Assembly (NCBI GenBank): GCA_022393335.1
Contig: JAJEKB010020311.1
Location: forward strand, 91,597 to 155,596
DNA length: 64,000 nucleotides
Reading direction: 5' to 3'
From: Macrotrachela quadricornifera
Lineage: Eukaryota; Rotifera; Eurotatoria; Philodinida; Philodinidae
This document shows positions 46,145 to 56,479 of this stretch, in pieces (the first letter of the stretch is position 1; each line of letters opens with the position of its first letter). The notes under the pieces are model-generated. The model was not told the origin of the DNA and ran no database searches. It saw nothing but the letters and a program-made list of their open reading frames with translations. Position numbers and translations under genes: made by a program.

Positions 46145-46799
46145 TTGGACTACTCTAAGTTGTGTGCACAAACAAATTGTATTTACATCGTTTTCGCATG
46201 TTGTAATGTTGATATTTTCGTAATTCAACCATATACAGACTAGATTATATTAGTAATATAGTTGTGGTAGTTGAATCAGTTTCACTACTATGATATTTTA
46301 CGGTGAACAAAGAAGCTATTTCAATGCGCTTGTTCATGTACCTTGCATTTTGATCGAGATCTCGCATAGCGTCATCCAGACAATAATTATAAGATTTTCT
46401 TTATAAGGATCAAGACTAACTACAGGCACTCATTATAGTGTATAATGCATACTATTTAGTGAAAAACGAACAGACACAAAAAGAATGTGAGAACCATATT
46501 CTCTACTTTCTCGACTCCATAATTAAGTCAATGTTGATCAAAATGCAGTATGACAGACAAAGTTTCTTAAGTGTGGTACTTTGCTGCACCGTGTAGAAGT
46601 TAATGAGAGCCATATTTCGTAAGCCTCCTAAAAGAATGTACTAAAAATTACAAAAAAAAGTTGGATTTCACGAATAAAATACTGGATAAACAAAAAAAAA
46701 TGAGAGGCATAAAATGATACCGAAACGACTGAAAAAAGTAACAGCTTCATAGGTGCACGATGTATGGCTAATTTTCGCTGAAAACTACAGAAATTAGGA
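46145..46799. other. Gene-free spacer
   Basis: No frame or repeat that I can delimit. Confidence 0.4.
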
Positions 46800-47155
46800 G
46801 GGCATTTAATGAAAAATACTAGGGTTAAACTAGTGACTGGAATCAGTCAGACCGATTAACCGATCAATCGGTAACCTCTCGAACGGTAAAGCCAGTGAAT
46901 ACTTCAAAAGCCTACGATCAAGACCGGATTTTCTTTAACTCACAGGTCTTTATGATAATGGCGATTAATAGTATCGGAAACCGGGTCTTGATCGTAGATT
47001 CTTAATGTATTCATCATCTTCGTCGTTAGACTGATAACCGTTTAATCGCTTGATCGGTTCGACTGGCTATCGTATGATCGTTCCGACCGATTTGTGTTTC
47101 GAACCGGTAAATTGTTGACGGTAAACTAGTGATTGACCGTCACCGTCGCATTCCT
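46800..47155. repeat. Foldback of ACCGATYRATCGGT-rich sequence
   Basis: Core arms CCTACGATCAAGACCGG (46909-46925) and CCGGGTCTTGATCGTAG (46981-46997) pair well. Outer parts contain many ACCGAT/ATCGGT palindromic units. TAAACTAGTGA occurs at both edges. Probably a MITE of about 340 bp; duplication not clear. Confidence 0.6.
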
Positions 47156-47276
47156 AAGAAATACGATGTTCCGATTGTTTCATCGAATGTTTCCACTTCG
47201 TACTTGAAGGAAGCGTCAGAATAATTAATAGGAGTCGATATTAATAAAAATACAAAACTAGAAACCATATGTGAGT

Positions 47277-47429
47277 CAGAGCTCGGACAAGTACAAGTAA
47301 AATACTTTGTACTTAAATACTTGTACTTTCAGCATCAAGTATCAGGTACATTTTTTCCGGTGCAAGTAAAACACTTAATACTTAAAAAGTACAAAAAGTA
47401 CAAGTACAAATACTTGCGTCCGATCTCTG
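47277..47429. mobile_element. 153-bp hAT-type MITE
   Basis: Ends CAGAGCTCGGACAAGTA and TACTTGCGTCCGATCTCTG form an inverted repeat, with AAGTACAAGTA-type repeats inside. Flanks ATGTGAGT (47269-47276) and ATGTGAGG (47430-47437) are an 8-bp duplication with one mismatch, which fits hAT. Its termini differ from the CAAGGGGG family. Confidence 0.8.
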
Positions 47430-47907
47430 ATGTGAGGAGAAAGAAATACGGTCAAGTTGGATTACTTATAGAATTATTCAAACACTAGATACTAGCTGAT
47501 ATTAGTTGTAATCGTACAAAAGTCGTTTAATAAGCATCATCAAACACGGTGCAGATATGAATCTGAAATATCTTCATATCCTTGCATAAATATAGGACTA
47601 ATACGAGTCGCATACAACATCTAATCGATTTCCTGTTCAGAATCGTATAGAGTAATTAGTAGATGACTGTAAACGTTCTATAAGTCATACGTTACTGTTT
47701 CATAAGCAGACATGTGTGAATAAAATCTACGAACCACCTTGGTGAAGTTGTATTGTAACTGCTTATTGTCGTTTACAAACCTCTAGCAAAAGGGAAAGCA
47801 CAGAATCTTAGAACCCATAAAATTCTTTAAAATTCTTCAGGATTTTCAACAAGCTTCTAAAACTGTCAAAGAACGCAATTTGGTCCGTAACACGTTTCAT
47901 ACACATA

Positions 47908-48244
47908 TGGGCGTGGACGATCGACAAGGTACTCCATTTTAAAACAGTCCTATTGTAAGAATAAAACATACTATTGTCCAGGTCATATGAAAGAGGATTC
48001 CAGATACTCTTGGCTTGACCTGAACAACACCATGTTTTTTTTTTTTATAATAAGGTTGTAAAGCTAGCAGCTTATAGTGTCACCTGGTAGCTTTTCTCTG
48101 CTATTCTAAAGATAAAACATGGTGCTGTTCAGGCTAATCCAGGGTTATCTGGTATCCTTTCTCATATGGCCTGGACAATAGTATGTTTTATCCTTACAAT
48201 AGGACTGTACTAAAATGGGGTACCATGTCGGTCGTCCACGTCCA
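47908..48244. mobile_element. Foldback MITE, 337 bp, TA duplication
   Basis: Ends TGGGCGTGGACGATCG and CGGTCGTCCACGTCCA; arms are complementary nearly to the centre (ACATACTATTGTCCAGG and its complement are visible). TA at 47906-47907 and 48245-48246. Mariner-type by its duplication. Confidence 0.75.
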
Positions 48245-48298
48245 TATCTCTTTTTCGTTTTTCTTTATCCTATTCATTTGTAATCACTAATATATGTA

Positions 48299-48856
48299 TA
48301 GTGTGTCCTAAAAGTCATTAAAGACAGAAAAAATGAACAGCTCAGCTAAGACTCGAGCAAACGAACTGAATTTTTTACAAATGATAGACGCATGTTCACA
48401 CTTTAAACGCATATAGACAGAATTACAGAGAGTCTTTGTTAAACACCACTAATGATCTTAACAAAAAAATTTTACTTTTTCATAGATTCGAAAAACCAAT
48501 ATACGTAATAAAGTGTCTTTCTAGGCATGTCTTTATGAATATGAAGTTCGGACATGCTTCCACTATTGATAAAAGAATCAGTTCATTCGTTCGAGCCGTA
48601 ATGAGGATATTCAATTTTTTTCAACAAAGTAACTTTTGCATCGATCCGTATATGGTTTTTCCAAATCTGTGAAAAAGTAAAACTTTTTTTTTTTAAGGTC
48701 ATTCACGATATTTAACAAAAATTCGCTGTAATTTTGTCCATATGCGTTCAAAGTGTGAATATGCGTTTATTATCTGTAAAAGAATCAGCCCGTTTGTTCA
48801 AGCGACAGCGAAGATACTCAATTTTCTCTGTCTCTAATGACTTTCCGGACACCATA
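48299..48856. mobile_element. Foldback MITE, 558 bp, mariner-type
   Basis: Ends TAGTGTGTCCTAAAAGTC and GACTTTCCGGACACCATA, TA on both sides (48297-48298, 48857-48858). Complementary blocks such as CACACTTTAAACGCATAT and ATGCGTTCAAAGTGTG confirm the palindrome. The frame at 48436-48672 is a by-product. Confidence 0.78.
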
Positions 48857-48870
48857 TATTGATGATTCTG

Positions 48871-48902
48871 TTAGCGCCCATGATGAATCACATGGACGCT
48901 AA
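48871..48902. repeat. Short stem-loop
   Basis: TTAGCGCCCATG and CATGGACGCTAA pair over 12 bp with one mismatch around an 8-nt loop. It lies directly upstream of a tRNA-like sequence. Confidence 0.6.
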
Positions 48903-48918
48903 ACGATGATTAAGATGT

Positions 48919-48991
48919 GTCTTCTAGTCTAACTGGCTCAGGACAACTGCCCGGATAGCAGGAGGTGTGGGTTCGATTGCTACGAAGGTCA
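48919..48991 (+). tRNA. tRNA-like sequence or tRNA-derived SINE head, possible pseudogene
   Basis: 73 nt with features of a tRNA: an A-box-like TAGTCTAACTGG, a B box GGGTTCGATTG, a 7-nt loop CCGGATA closed by CTGC/GCAG in the anticodon position, a T-arm of four pairs, an acceptor stem TCTTC/GAAGG, and a T5 run a few bases downstream that could stop RNA polymerase III. Against a working tRNA: C at position 33, a pyrimidine at 37 and several mismatches in the acceptor and D stems. The formal anticodon would be GGA. A decayed tRNA or SINE head is the best reading. Confidence 0.4.
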
Positions 48992-49201
48992 TCTTTTTCA
49001 TCGTTCTGTCATATAACATCAATAACACTGCTTGTCTCTTTCGTTCTATACATATTAGAGCTAACAGATTCGTCATTTATGTTTGATGAGTTGCAATTCA
49101 TAAGCTTGGACTAACTCTATTAAAAGTATTGTCATTGAGTGGAGTTTGTCATTTATCGATCAATAGACTCAGACCAACTTATCCCATCAAAAGTTTAAGT
49201 A

Positions 49202-50581
49202 AGGTGCCAAAAATTCAAAAATCGAGTGAAATTTGTTTTCTTTGTTACTTTTACATGATTTGATAGAGCTCGTTGAGCTCTACAAAACTTTCTATTTTAC
49301 AATTTTTTGAAGCCCTTTTTTCGATATAAAATTCATAAAAAACTTGCAATCTTTTACATAGAAAAACAAAGTGAATTTTTTAATAAAATCAGCTGTATTT
49401 AATTAGTATTGTTGTGTAAGAGGTTAGAAAATATACTAATTCGACGCAGCGTGAAAGATTGCATCTAATGATATTAATATCAAAGTGTTCATATATAATA
49501 CTGGTAGACAATTGCTGAGCCGAAGATACCATCTCCCCTAAAAAGACTGGTTGTCCATGCCCAAAAGTATGTGAACTCTCGCTAGGATCATCGTTTATCC
49601 AACAATTTTATGTCATTTTATTGGTCATATGATGGAGAAAAAAGTATGTATCTATTTAAAAAAAATATTTTACTACGCTTGAGAACACTCGTTCTTTTCT
49701 ATATTTGTCGACAAACATTAGAAATATGGAATCATTATTTCACGATTTGCATCACCAGAATTTGACTTTCATGAAAAAAAAAACATCATATTCGAAATCA
49801 GCAGACAAAAAATCCGCCCAAAAATTTACTTTTCATTAGAAAATAATTTCTAACGAGATTTCACACATAGAGAACCACAGGGAAAAATTGGTGGTAAAAC
49901 CGCCCGGGAAGAGTACAAGTGAAATCTCGTTAGAAATTATTTTCTAATGAAAAGTAGATTTTTGGGCGGATTTTTTGCCTGCTGATTTCGAATATGATGT
50001 TTTTTTTTTCATGAAAGTCAAATTCTGGTGATGCAAATCGTGAAATAATAATTGCATATTTCTAATGTTTGCCGACAAATATAGAAAAGAACGAGTGTTC
50101 TCAAGCGTAGTAAAATATTTTTTTTAAACAGATACATACTTTTTTCTCCATTATATGACCAATAAAATGACATAAAATTGTTGGATAAACGATGATCCTA
50201 GCGAGAGTTCACATACTTTTGGGCATGGTCAACCAGTTTTTTGAGGGGAGATGGCATCTTCGGCTCAGCAATTGTCTACCAGTATTATATATGAACACTT
50301 TGATATTAATATCATCAGATGCAATTTTTCACGCTGCGTCGAATCAGTATATTTTCTAACCTCTTACACAACAATACTAATTAAATACAGCTGATTTTAT
50401 TAAAAAATTCACTTTGTTTTTCTATGTAAAAGATTGCAAGTTTTTTATGAATTTTATATCGAAAAAAGGGCTTCAAAAAATTGTAAAATAGAAAGTTTTG
50501 TAGAGCTCAACGAGCTCTATCAAATCATGTAAAAGTAACAAAGAAAACAAATTTCACTCGATTTTTGAATTTTTGGCACCT
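49202..50581. mobile_element. 1380-bp near-perfect palindrome, mariner-type foldback
   Basis: Arms 49202-49864 and 49919-50581 are each 663 bp and match almost base for base as inverted repeats, separated by a 54-bp spacer. Ends AGGTGCCAAAAATTC and GAATTTTTGGCACCT, with TA on both sides (49200-49201, 50582-50583). No coding frame. The arms hold a palindromic TAGAGCTCGTTGAGCTCTA. The few mismatches (for example in ATGGAATCAT versus ATAATTGCAT) imply recent formation or ongoing correction between arms. Confidence 0.92.
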
Positions 50582-50941
50582 TACATAACTGTATTCGTAA
50601 GATATTTTAAGATATTGTTGATATTAACGATTGGATGATAGGTGTTTCCATGTGCCGATATGTTCAGATAGGTATTTATTCACTAATACTTGCCTTCATA
50701 ACTTATTATACTTTATCAGTCGATAACGGATCATTTTTCGTAGACAACAGTCATGCTGCGAACTCTTTGGATTTTTCATGATATTATAACTTTTCGTTCA
50801 ATAATATCGATTCGCTAAATTACGACTTATTTTATTTCGTACGAGTTTCAAGAAGAATTCTTACCAAGTGTTAAATTTTTGAAAATTTATCTTCAATATA
50901 TGTTTATCTTTTGCTTTTTTTTCAGGAAGTATTATGTCTAA

Positions 50942-51701
50942 CGAGGGAACCTCACCAGCTAATTAAAAGCTTTAAGGCTCATATTCTGGTCTTAAGCAGG
51001 ACTTAGTGGGACTAGAGGAACCCTAAAAGGATTTGTGCCCTTGGGCCTTTTTGGCTGAGATACGACTGTTTCACGTTTAGGATTAGAAATGCATATAAGT
51101 CGCTTGTTGTATCAAAATTACAGTATTAACACACGTATGTAGGCAGCTAAACTCGCTAGTATTTTTACTAATGATAAGAGAAATTACTAAAAGACTATAG
51201 AATAGCAAATAAAACAATCTATCAGAAATTTACAAACTAATGCACAAGGCTGAACAGAGAAATGAAACACGCAATATCTTTATAGGAGACTTTTTTATTC
51301 TGTAGTTTATACTCGTCCTGACTGAAGACTGTATGATAGCGTACAAAATACATATTGATAGAAATTCTATTGCACTGAAATATCGATACTTGGTGCTTCT
51401 TTTACATCACAGTTAGACCATTCGATGCACACCATGGGATAACCCTTTCACCAACTTCATGTTCTATCTATGAATATTTTGAAGAATAATTTTTTATTTT
51501 GATATACATGTATGTTAAATATCATATTCAGATACAACAAGCGACTTATATACATTTCTGATCCTAAACCTGAAACAGTCGTATCTCAGCCATAGAGGTC
51601 CAGGGGTACAAATCCTTTTAGGGTTCCTCTAGTCCCCTAAGTCCTACTTATGACCAGAATATGAGCCTTAAAGCTTTTAATCAGTTGGTGGGGTTTCCTC
51701 G
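50942..51701. mobile_element. Foldback MITE, CGAGGGAACC family, copy 3
   Basis: Ends CGAGGGAACCTCACC and GGTGGGGTTTCCTCG. The arms of about 190 bp pair well (GGCTCATATTCTGG and its complement; AAGTCGCTTGTTGTAT and its complement) and a central loop of about 370 bp is unpaired. TAA flanks both sides (50939-50941, 51702-51704). The interior differs from copies 1 and 2, so only the ends define the family. Confidence 0.82.
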
Positions 51702-51814
51702 TAAGTAAAAGTGATTTTATGATTAATCTGCATTTTAACACTGACACTTTTTAAAAAAAAATCATTTATATTCAAACCTTTCTTGTTTTTAGACACGTAC
51801 TAATAACAATGTCG

Positions 51815-53736
51815 GTCAATTCTGGTTCTAGGAATTGGTAGAATCTGTTGGAATTGGAAAGTAGAAGTGACTAGAATTGATTGGAACTGAAACTGGAATT
51901 TACTGGAATTAGTATAGAGCAGGCATGTAATTGGTCTTTGATTGACTGTAATTAACTAATATCGATTTTTGAAAAAAAGACGCTTCAAAAAAATGCTTAT
52001 AACTTTTGAAGGGAACTTGATATAGACCTGCAGTTTTCACTGTTAGATAGATCTCCGCACGACATGTGGTACTATGGAATAACCAGGCATTGCAATAATA
52101 TTTACCAGAGTAGGTTTATATATGTAAGTTTGACGAGACTGCCATCTCCAAAGAGTATAATGAATTTAAACTTTAAATTAGTGTAGCTGATAGCCCGAAT
52201 CGAGATCTACAATTCTAGATTAGGTCCAGCCTTTTATCTCTCACGATTTGAAAGTCATGAGCATTCTTCGAAAAGGCATTTGTTGTTGTCAGGATATAAA
52301 AAATACCGAAAAATGGATCGTTTTTTAAGATTTTGATTGTCAAAAGTTGTTTGTTGTGCAAAATAAACACGATATTCGGAAACAGCATTGGCTAAATTCG
52401 ATATAGGGTAGTTCCATGGGAGTTCAAACACTTTTACACAAAATATTCAGAAAATTTTTCTTTTCTAGTAGACTTTGTAGAGCTTTTCTTGCTGATCATT
52501 TTTATATAAGAAAGTTGCGAACGGAATTAAAAAATGACGGAGCTATAGCCAAAATAAAAAACCACAGAAAAGTAGTCTAAAATGATATTTTTCTGATAAA
52601 ATATCAGAAAAAGTTGAGTCTTCGATCTCCAATTGGCCAAATTCGCGTTCGATATTACATAGTAGGTCTTATAGAGCAAAATTTTCTCTACAAAACCCTA
52701 TAGATGATTTCTCAATGACGATGGGAAATTATGGAATAAGTTCCAATACAATATTTCATACAATAGTCCTATCGAAAATCCTTTTTCATCCGGTAAATAT
52801 CCTATACAATGTTTCATTCAGATTTATTCCATATTTTTCTATCGTCATTGAGAAATTACCTACAGGGTTTTGTAGAGAAAATTTTGCTCTATAAGACCTA
52901 CTATGGAATATCGAACGCGAATTTGGCCGATTGGAGATCGAAGACTCAACTTTTTCTGATATTTTATCAGAAAAATATCATTTTAGACTACTTTTCTATA
53001 GTTTTTTATTTTGGCTATAGCTCCGCCATTTTTTAATTCCGTTCGCAACTTTCTTATATAAAAATGATCAGCAAAAAAAACTCTACAAAGTCTACTAGAA
53101 AAGAAAAATTTTCTGAATATTTTGAGTAAAAGTGTTTGAACTCCCATGGAAATACCCTATAGAATTGATCAGAACTGGCTGGAATTGTTCGAATTTGATA
53201 TTATAGATAATGAGGAAGTTTTAAAGTTATACTCATTTTATCATTATAGTGCAACGCGCGAGCGAAATAAACAGTACATTTAAAATCAACGTAAAAAGCT
53301 TCGCTAGAAAACGTATTTTTTAGCAAAAAGAATTTTTTATTAAAAAAATTCATCCGTGCCCCTTCTCAGTCGGTTTCTTTCAAAAGTTGATAGATAGCGA
53401 AGTACGAATGCGTTTTCTTGATAAAAAATTCTTTTTTGCTAAAAAATATTTTTTCTAGTGCAGCTTTTTCGCTGATTCCAAATGTACTGTTTATTTCGCT
53501 CTCGTATTGGATTATGATGATAAAGTAGGTATAACTTTAAAACTTCCTCATTATGTATAAGATCAAGTTCGAATAATTCCAGCCAGTTCCGATCAGTTCT
53601 ATATCGAATTTAGCCAAAATGGACCCACAAATCTGTTCAATAATAGTCAATCACAAACTTATTTCACGCCTGTTCGACATCAATTCCATTTTTCAACTCA
53701 AACAAATTCCACCAATTTCAAAAACTAGAATTGACT
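51815..53736. mobile_element. Large foldback rich in GGAATTG repeats, with a nested element
   Basis: Left outer sequence GTCAATTCTGGTTCTAGG (51815) is matched by CTAGAATTGAC at the right edge (53726-53736). Further inside, GGCTAAATTCGATATAG on the left matches CTATATCGAATTTAGCC on the right (about 53600-53616), then CAGAACTGGCTGGAATT and its complement, then a loop near 53380. GGAATTGNT-type units repeat near both ends. The left arm is interrupted by the 52406 element and by about 420 bp (51960-52385) with no partner. Confidence 0.7.
52406..53157. mobile_element. Nested foldback MITE, 752 bp, TA duplication
   Basis: Ends GGGTAGTTCCATGGGAG and CTCCCATGGAAATACCC, arms of about 300 bp on each side (TTTCTGATAAAATATCAG is visible in both). 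TA at 52404-52405 and 53158-53159. It lies in the left arm of the 51815 foldback; the right arm keeps the uninterrupted site, which fixes the ends. Confidence 0.9.
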
Positions 53737-53739
53737 GAA

Positions 53740-54560
53740 ACTGGAAATTTTACATCCCTACTTGTTTTCCTTTTGATATTCATGAATTATATTGTAATCT
53801 GTTGTAGATCTACTGACTTTAATCTAATACATATATATTGAACGAGATCAATTTTCAACTACAAGATTTAAAAACAAGACGTTCTGAATAAGGTAACTAC
53901 AAATAATCTTATAGACTGCTCTATTAATTGTTTATGTATTTTAACAGATTTTCCTGCAATAGCACTATATTTAAGGGCTTTTTGACTGAATATTCCACGA
54001 TGCTACAGAATTTCCAAAGATTCTCTCATATTCCAGAGTTCTGTATTTTTCCCGTTGTCGTTTGGTCAGGCTAGAAAAAATACAAAATATAATCGATCAG
54101 TCCTTGTAAGCTACCATCTAAGTTGTTCAATCGAAGTTCTCAGATTCTGTGCATTTAACGCATGCGGAAAAGAACATGTCTGATGACTTTTAGTACGAAT
54201 CGTATCCAAAAATATTGATTTAAAGATTTTTCATAATTTTTTATTCAATACTCTATAAATGAGGATCTAATTTGCAGAGTGTGTTTTGAGGGATCATATC
54301 TAAAGAACAGCTCGACCGATCAAGCTGAGATCCTCTATGAAATTAAATATCAGTGAGTTTCATGTTGTTAACGGATGATTGATGCATTAGATTATTACAA
54401 CACTATGGCTTTATTTTCCAAACTGCCACGATATATGAGAACAAATTAGGAAAGAAACCAGCGATACTTGGAAAAAACATGATGAGGAGAGAAAGACACT
54501 TGAACGTTATCACAAGAGAAGAACACGTGGAACATACCTGAGTGAATGAAAGGAAAAAAA
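53740..54560. other. Gene-free spacer
   Basis: AT-rich sequence without a frame or repeat that I can delimit. Confidence 0.4.
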
Positions 54561-54571
54561 AGATATATGTA

Positions 54572-55121
54572 CAGTGCTCCACAAAAGTCTTCGGCCTCCG
54601 AGATCTTTGGATCCATAAAAGTCATGTGGGCTGAAGTTTTGCAGGAATGTATCTCTTGGTGCGCTCTGATTTTTGCAGAAATTGCAGGTCAAAGGCATTT
54701 ATACTACGTGGGATCTACATGTATTCTGTAATTTTCAGCCAATGATGTTGTACCGATGCAGAAATGGTAGACTTGTCTACATTGTTGAAGGCAAGGGTGT
54801 ACAGCACCGTAGTATGAAAGCGAGTTGCTTCAGTATTTTACCATGAGAAGAGTATCAACTGACATTCGTTTCTCTCTGCACTATTAAATTTTTATGCGTA
54901 TATATTTTGTAACAGTATAAAAATCGATCAGGTCAGCTTTTCTTTTGATCGTCGATAACCCGTTCGTATATAAGTACATCTCATAGTATACGAGTGTATT
55001 TGGCCTCTAGTTTCGGCAAATAATTAGGATGCACCAAGAAATGCATTCTTGCAAAATTTCAGCCCACAGCCTTTTTATGGATCTGAAGACCTCGGGGGCC
55101 GAGAACTTTTGTAAAGTACTG
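54572..55121. mobile_element. Mariner-type foldback MITE, 550 bp
   Basis: Ends CAGTGCTCCACAAAAGTC and AACTTTTGTAAAGTACTG, with about 110-bp arms (GGATCCATAAAAGTC and TTTTTATGGATCTG; GCAGGAATGTATCTCTTGG and its complement). TA flanks both sides (54570-54571, 55122-55123). CAGT..ACAAAAGT ends are typical of Tc1-like elements. The centre (about 54690-55010) is unpaired and non-coding. Confidence 0.82.
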
Positions 55122-55123
55122 TA

Positions 55124-55805
55124 TGTCATATGTGTCATCTATACAATAGGAGAACAGATAGAAATATTCAACATAAATGAATCACACTATGACACACGCA
55201 TAAAAGAATTTTAAGCTTTAAAGATTGAGTGCTTGGTTTTGTATGAAATGTTTAACATGAGAAGAAAGTCACATTTTGAACAACCTTGGAGTCCTATAAA
55301 ATTTTCCATTGAGTGAGGAGAATCCTCTTACCAACGAGTTCTTCATGAAAAACGCGGTTTTGAGCCAGAGCCTCCTTCCAAAATATGGCTCAGTTTGAAG
55401 ACTGACGTTTACGGATTGAAAGTTTTCTTTCTAGTCTACAACTTTATAAAAGAATCAGTCTAAGATTTCTGTAAAGGATCTGGAGCAAAGATTGTCTTTT
55501 GCAGTGGAAATGTGGAGTGTAATACATAGATAATGTTAAATTAACGATTTAAGTCAACAATAAAATGTCGTCTGTAGGACTCTACATGCATGGCCTTTCG
55601 TAATGTGCAAGTATCCTTTAATATTTTCTTAGTTTAAACGCAATAACTCAAAACCTTAGAAAACTAATATAGGTCATAAATTTATATGCGCTCTACCAGT
55701 AAATCAAAAGAAAACGTTATGTTCTAACTCATTGTTAATAGATAATTGCATATATATATTATATGTATAACCAGATACCAACAATATTCATTACGCACTC
55801 ACGAG
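55124..55805. other. Gene-free spacer
   Basis: Nothing recognised apart from a TA-rich run near 55748-55765. Confidence 0.4.
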
Positions 55806-55955
55806 GGAACATATTCAAGTGTCGGACGCCGATTGATACCATCGTTTGATCGTGATTAGGCCTCAGCGGGGCTAAAAAATCCTAGAAGGATTCGAACCAG
55901 TGGCCTATCAGCCAAGAGTCATGACCATTTTACTGAATTTTCGGCCAATCTGTAG
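55806..55955. mobile_element. Orphan terminus of the CGAGGGAACC family
   Basis: CGAGGGAACATATTC preceded by TCA matches the left end of the three complete copies, and the order of inner blocks (AAAAATCCTAGAAGGATT, then GGCC, then GGCTGA/TCAGCC) is like copy 3. No right end is visible, so the element is truncated. Confidence 0.6.
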
Positions 55956-56132
55956 AAATTTACGAGAAAGTCAAATTACAATATTTCGATCTGAACTTTT
56001 GTTGAAAGACAGACCTAATTATCATTAAGATATTCTAGAAATTTCAGCTCAAACAAACATTCCTTTGGTGAGATAATGAGTTGTCAAAAATCAGTCGCTA
56101 ATCATATATATGTCTCAAAAGTTGAGCTTATG

Positions 56133-56478
56133 TATGCACCAAAACCATAAAGAAATCGTTAAAAAAGATCAAATCTCAGTTTTAAAACATACCAAAACTT
56201 CCGGTCAGATTTGTTCAGTTTCGATCGTTCTATCAAATAATCTAAATACATACAGTCGAATTCATAGAAAAGGTATCAGTTTTGGTCAAAAGTACAAAAA
56301 GTTTAAGGTCTTGACCAAAACCAACCAAAACTGATACCTTTTTCATAAGTTCGACTGTATGTCTTTACACCATTTGATAGAACGATCGAAACTGAACAAA
56401 TCTGATTGGAAGTTTTGGTGTGTTTTAAAATTAAGATTTGATCTTTTTTAACGACTTCTTTATGGTTTTGGTGCATGC
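56133..56478. mobile_element. Foldback MITE, about 346 bp
   Basis: Arms 56133-56300 and 56308-56478 are complementary almost to the centre (CACCAAAACCATAAAG and CTTTATGGTTTTGGTG; GTTTCGATCGTTCTATC and its complement; AAGGTATCAGTTTTGG and its complement). Only a few bases form the loop. The target duplication is unclear. The frame at 56110-56334 is a by-product. Confidence 0.78.
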
Positions 56479-56479
56479 C

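Noticed and set aside
55870..55925. GGATTCGAACCAGTGG, the complement of a perfect B box, suggesting a minus-strand tRNA
   Set aside because: No matching acceptor or anticodon stem, and the block corresponds to the inner part of the CGAGGGAACC-family MITE.
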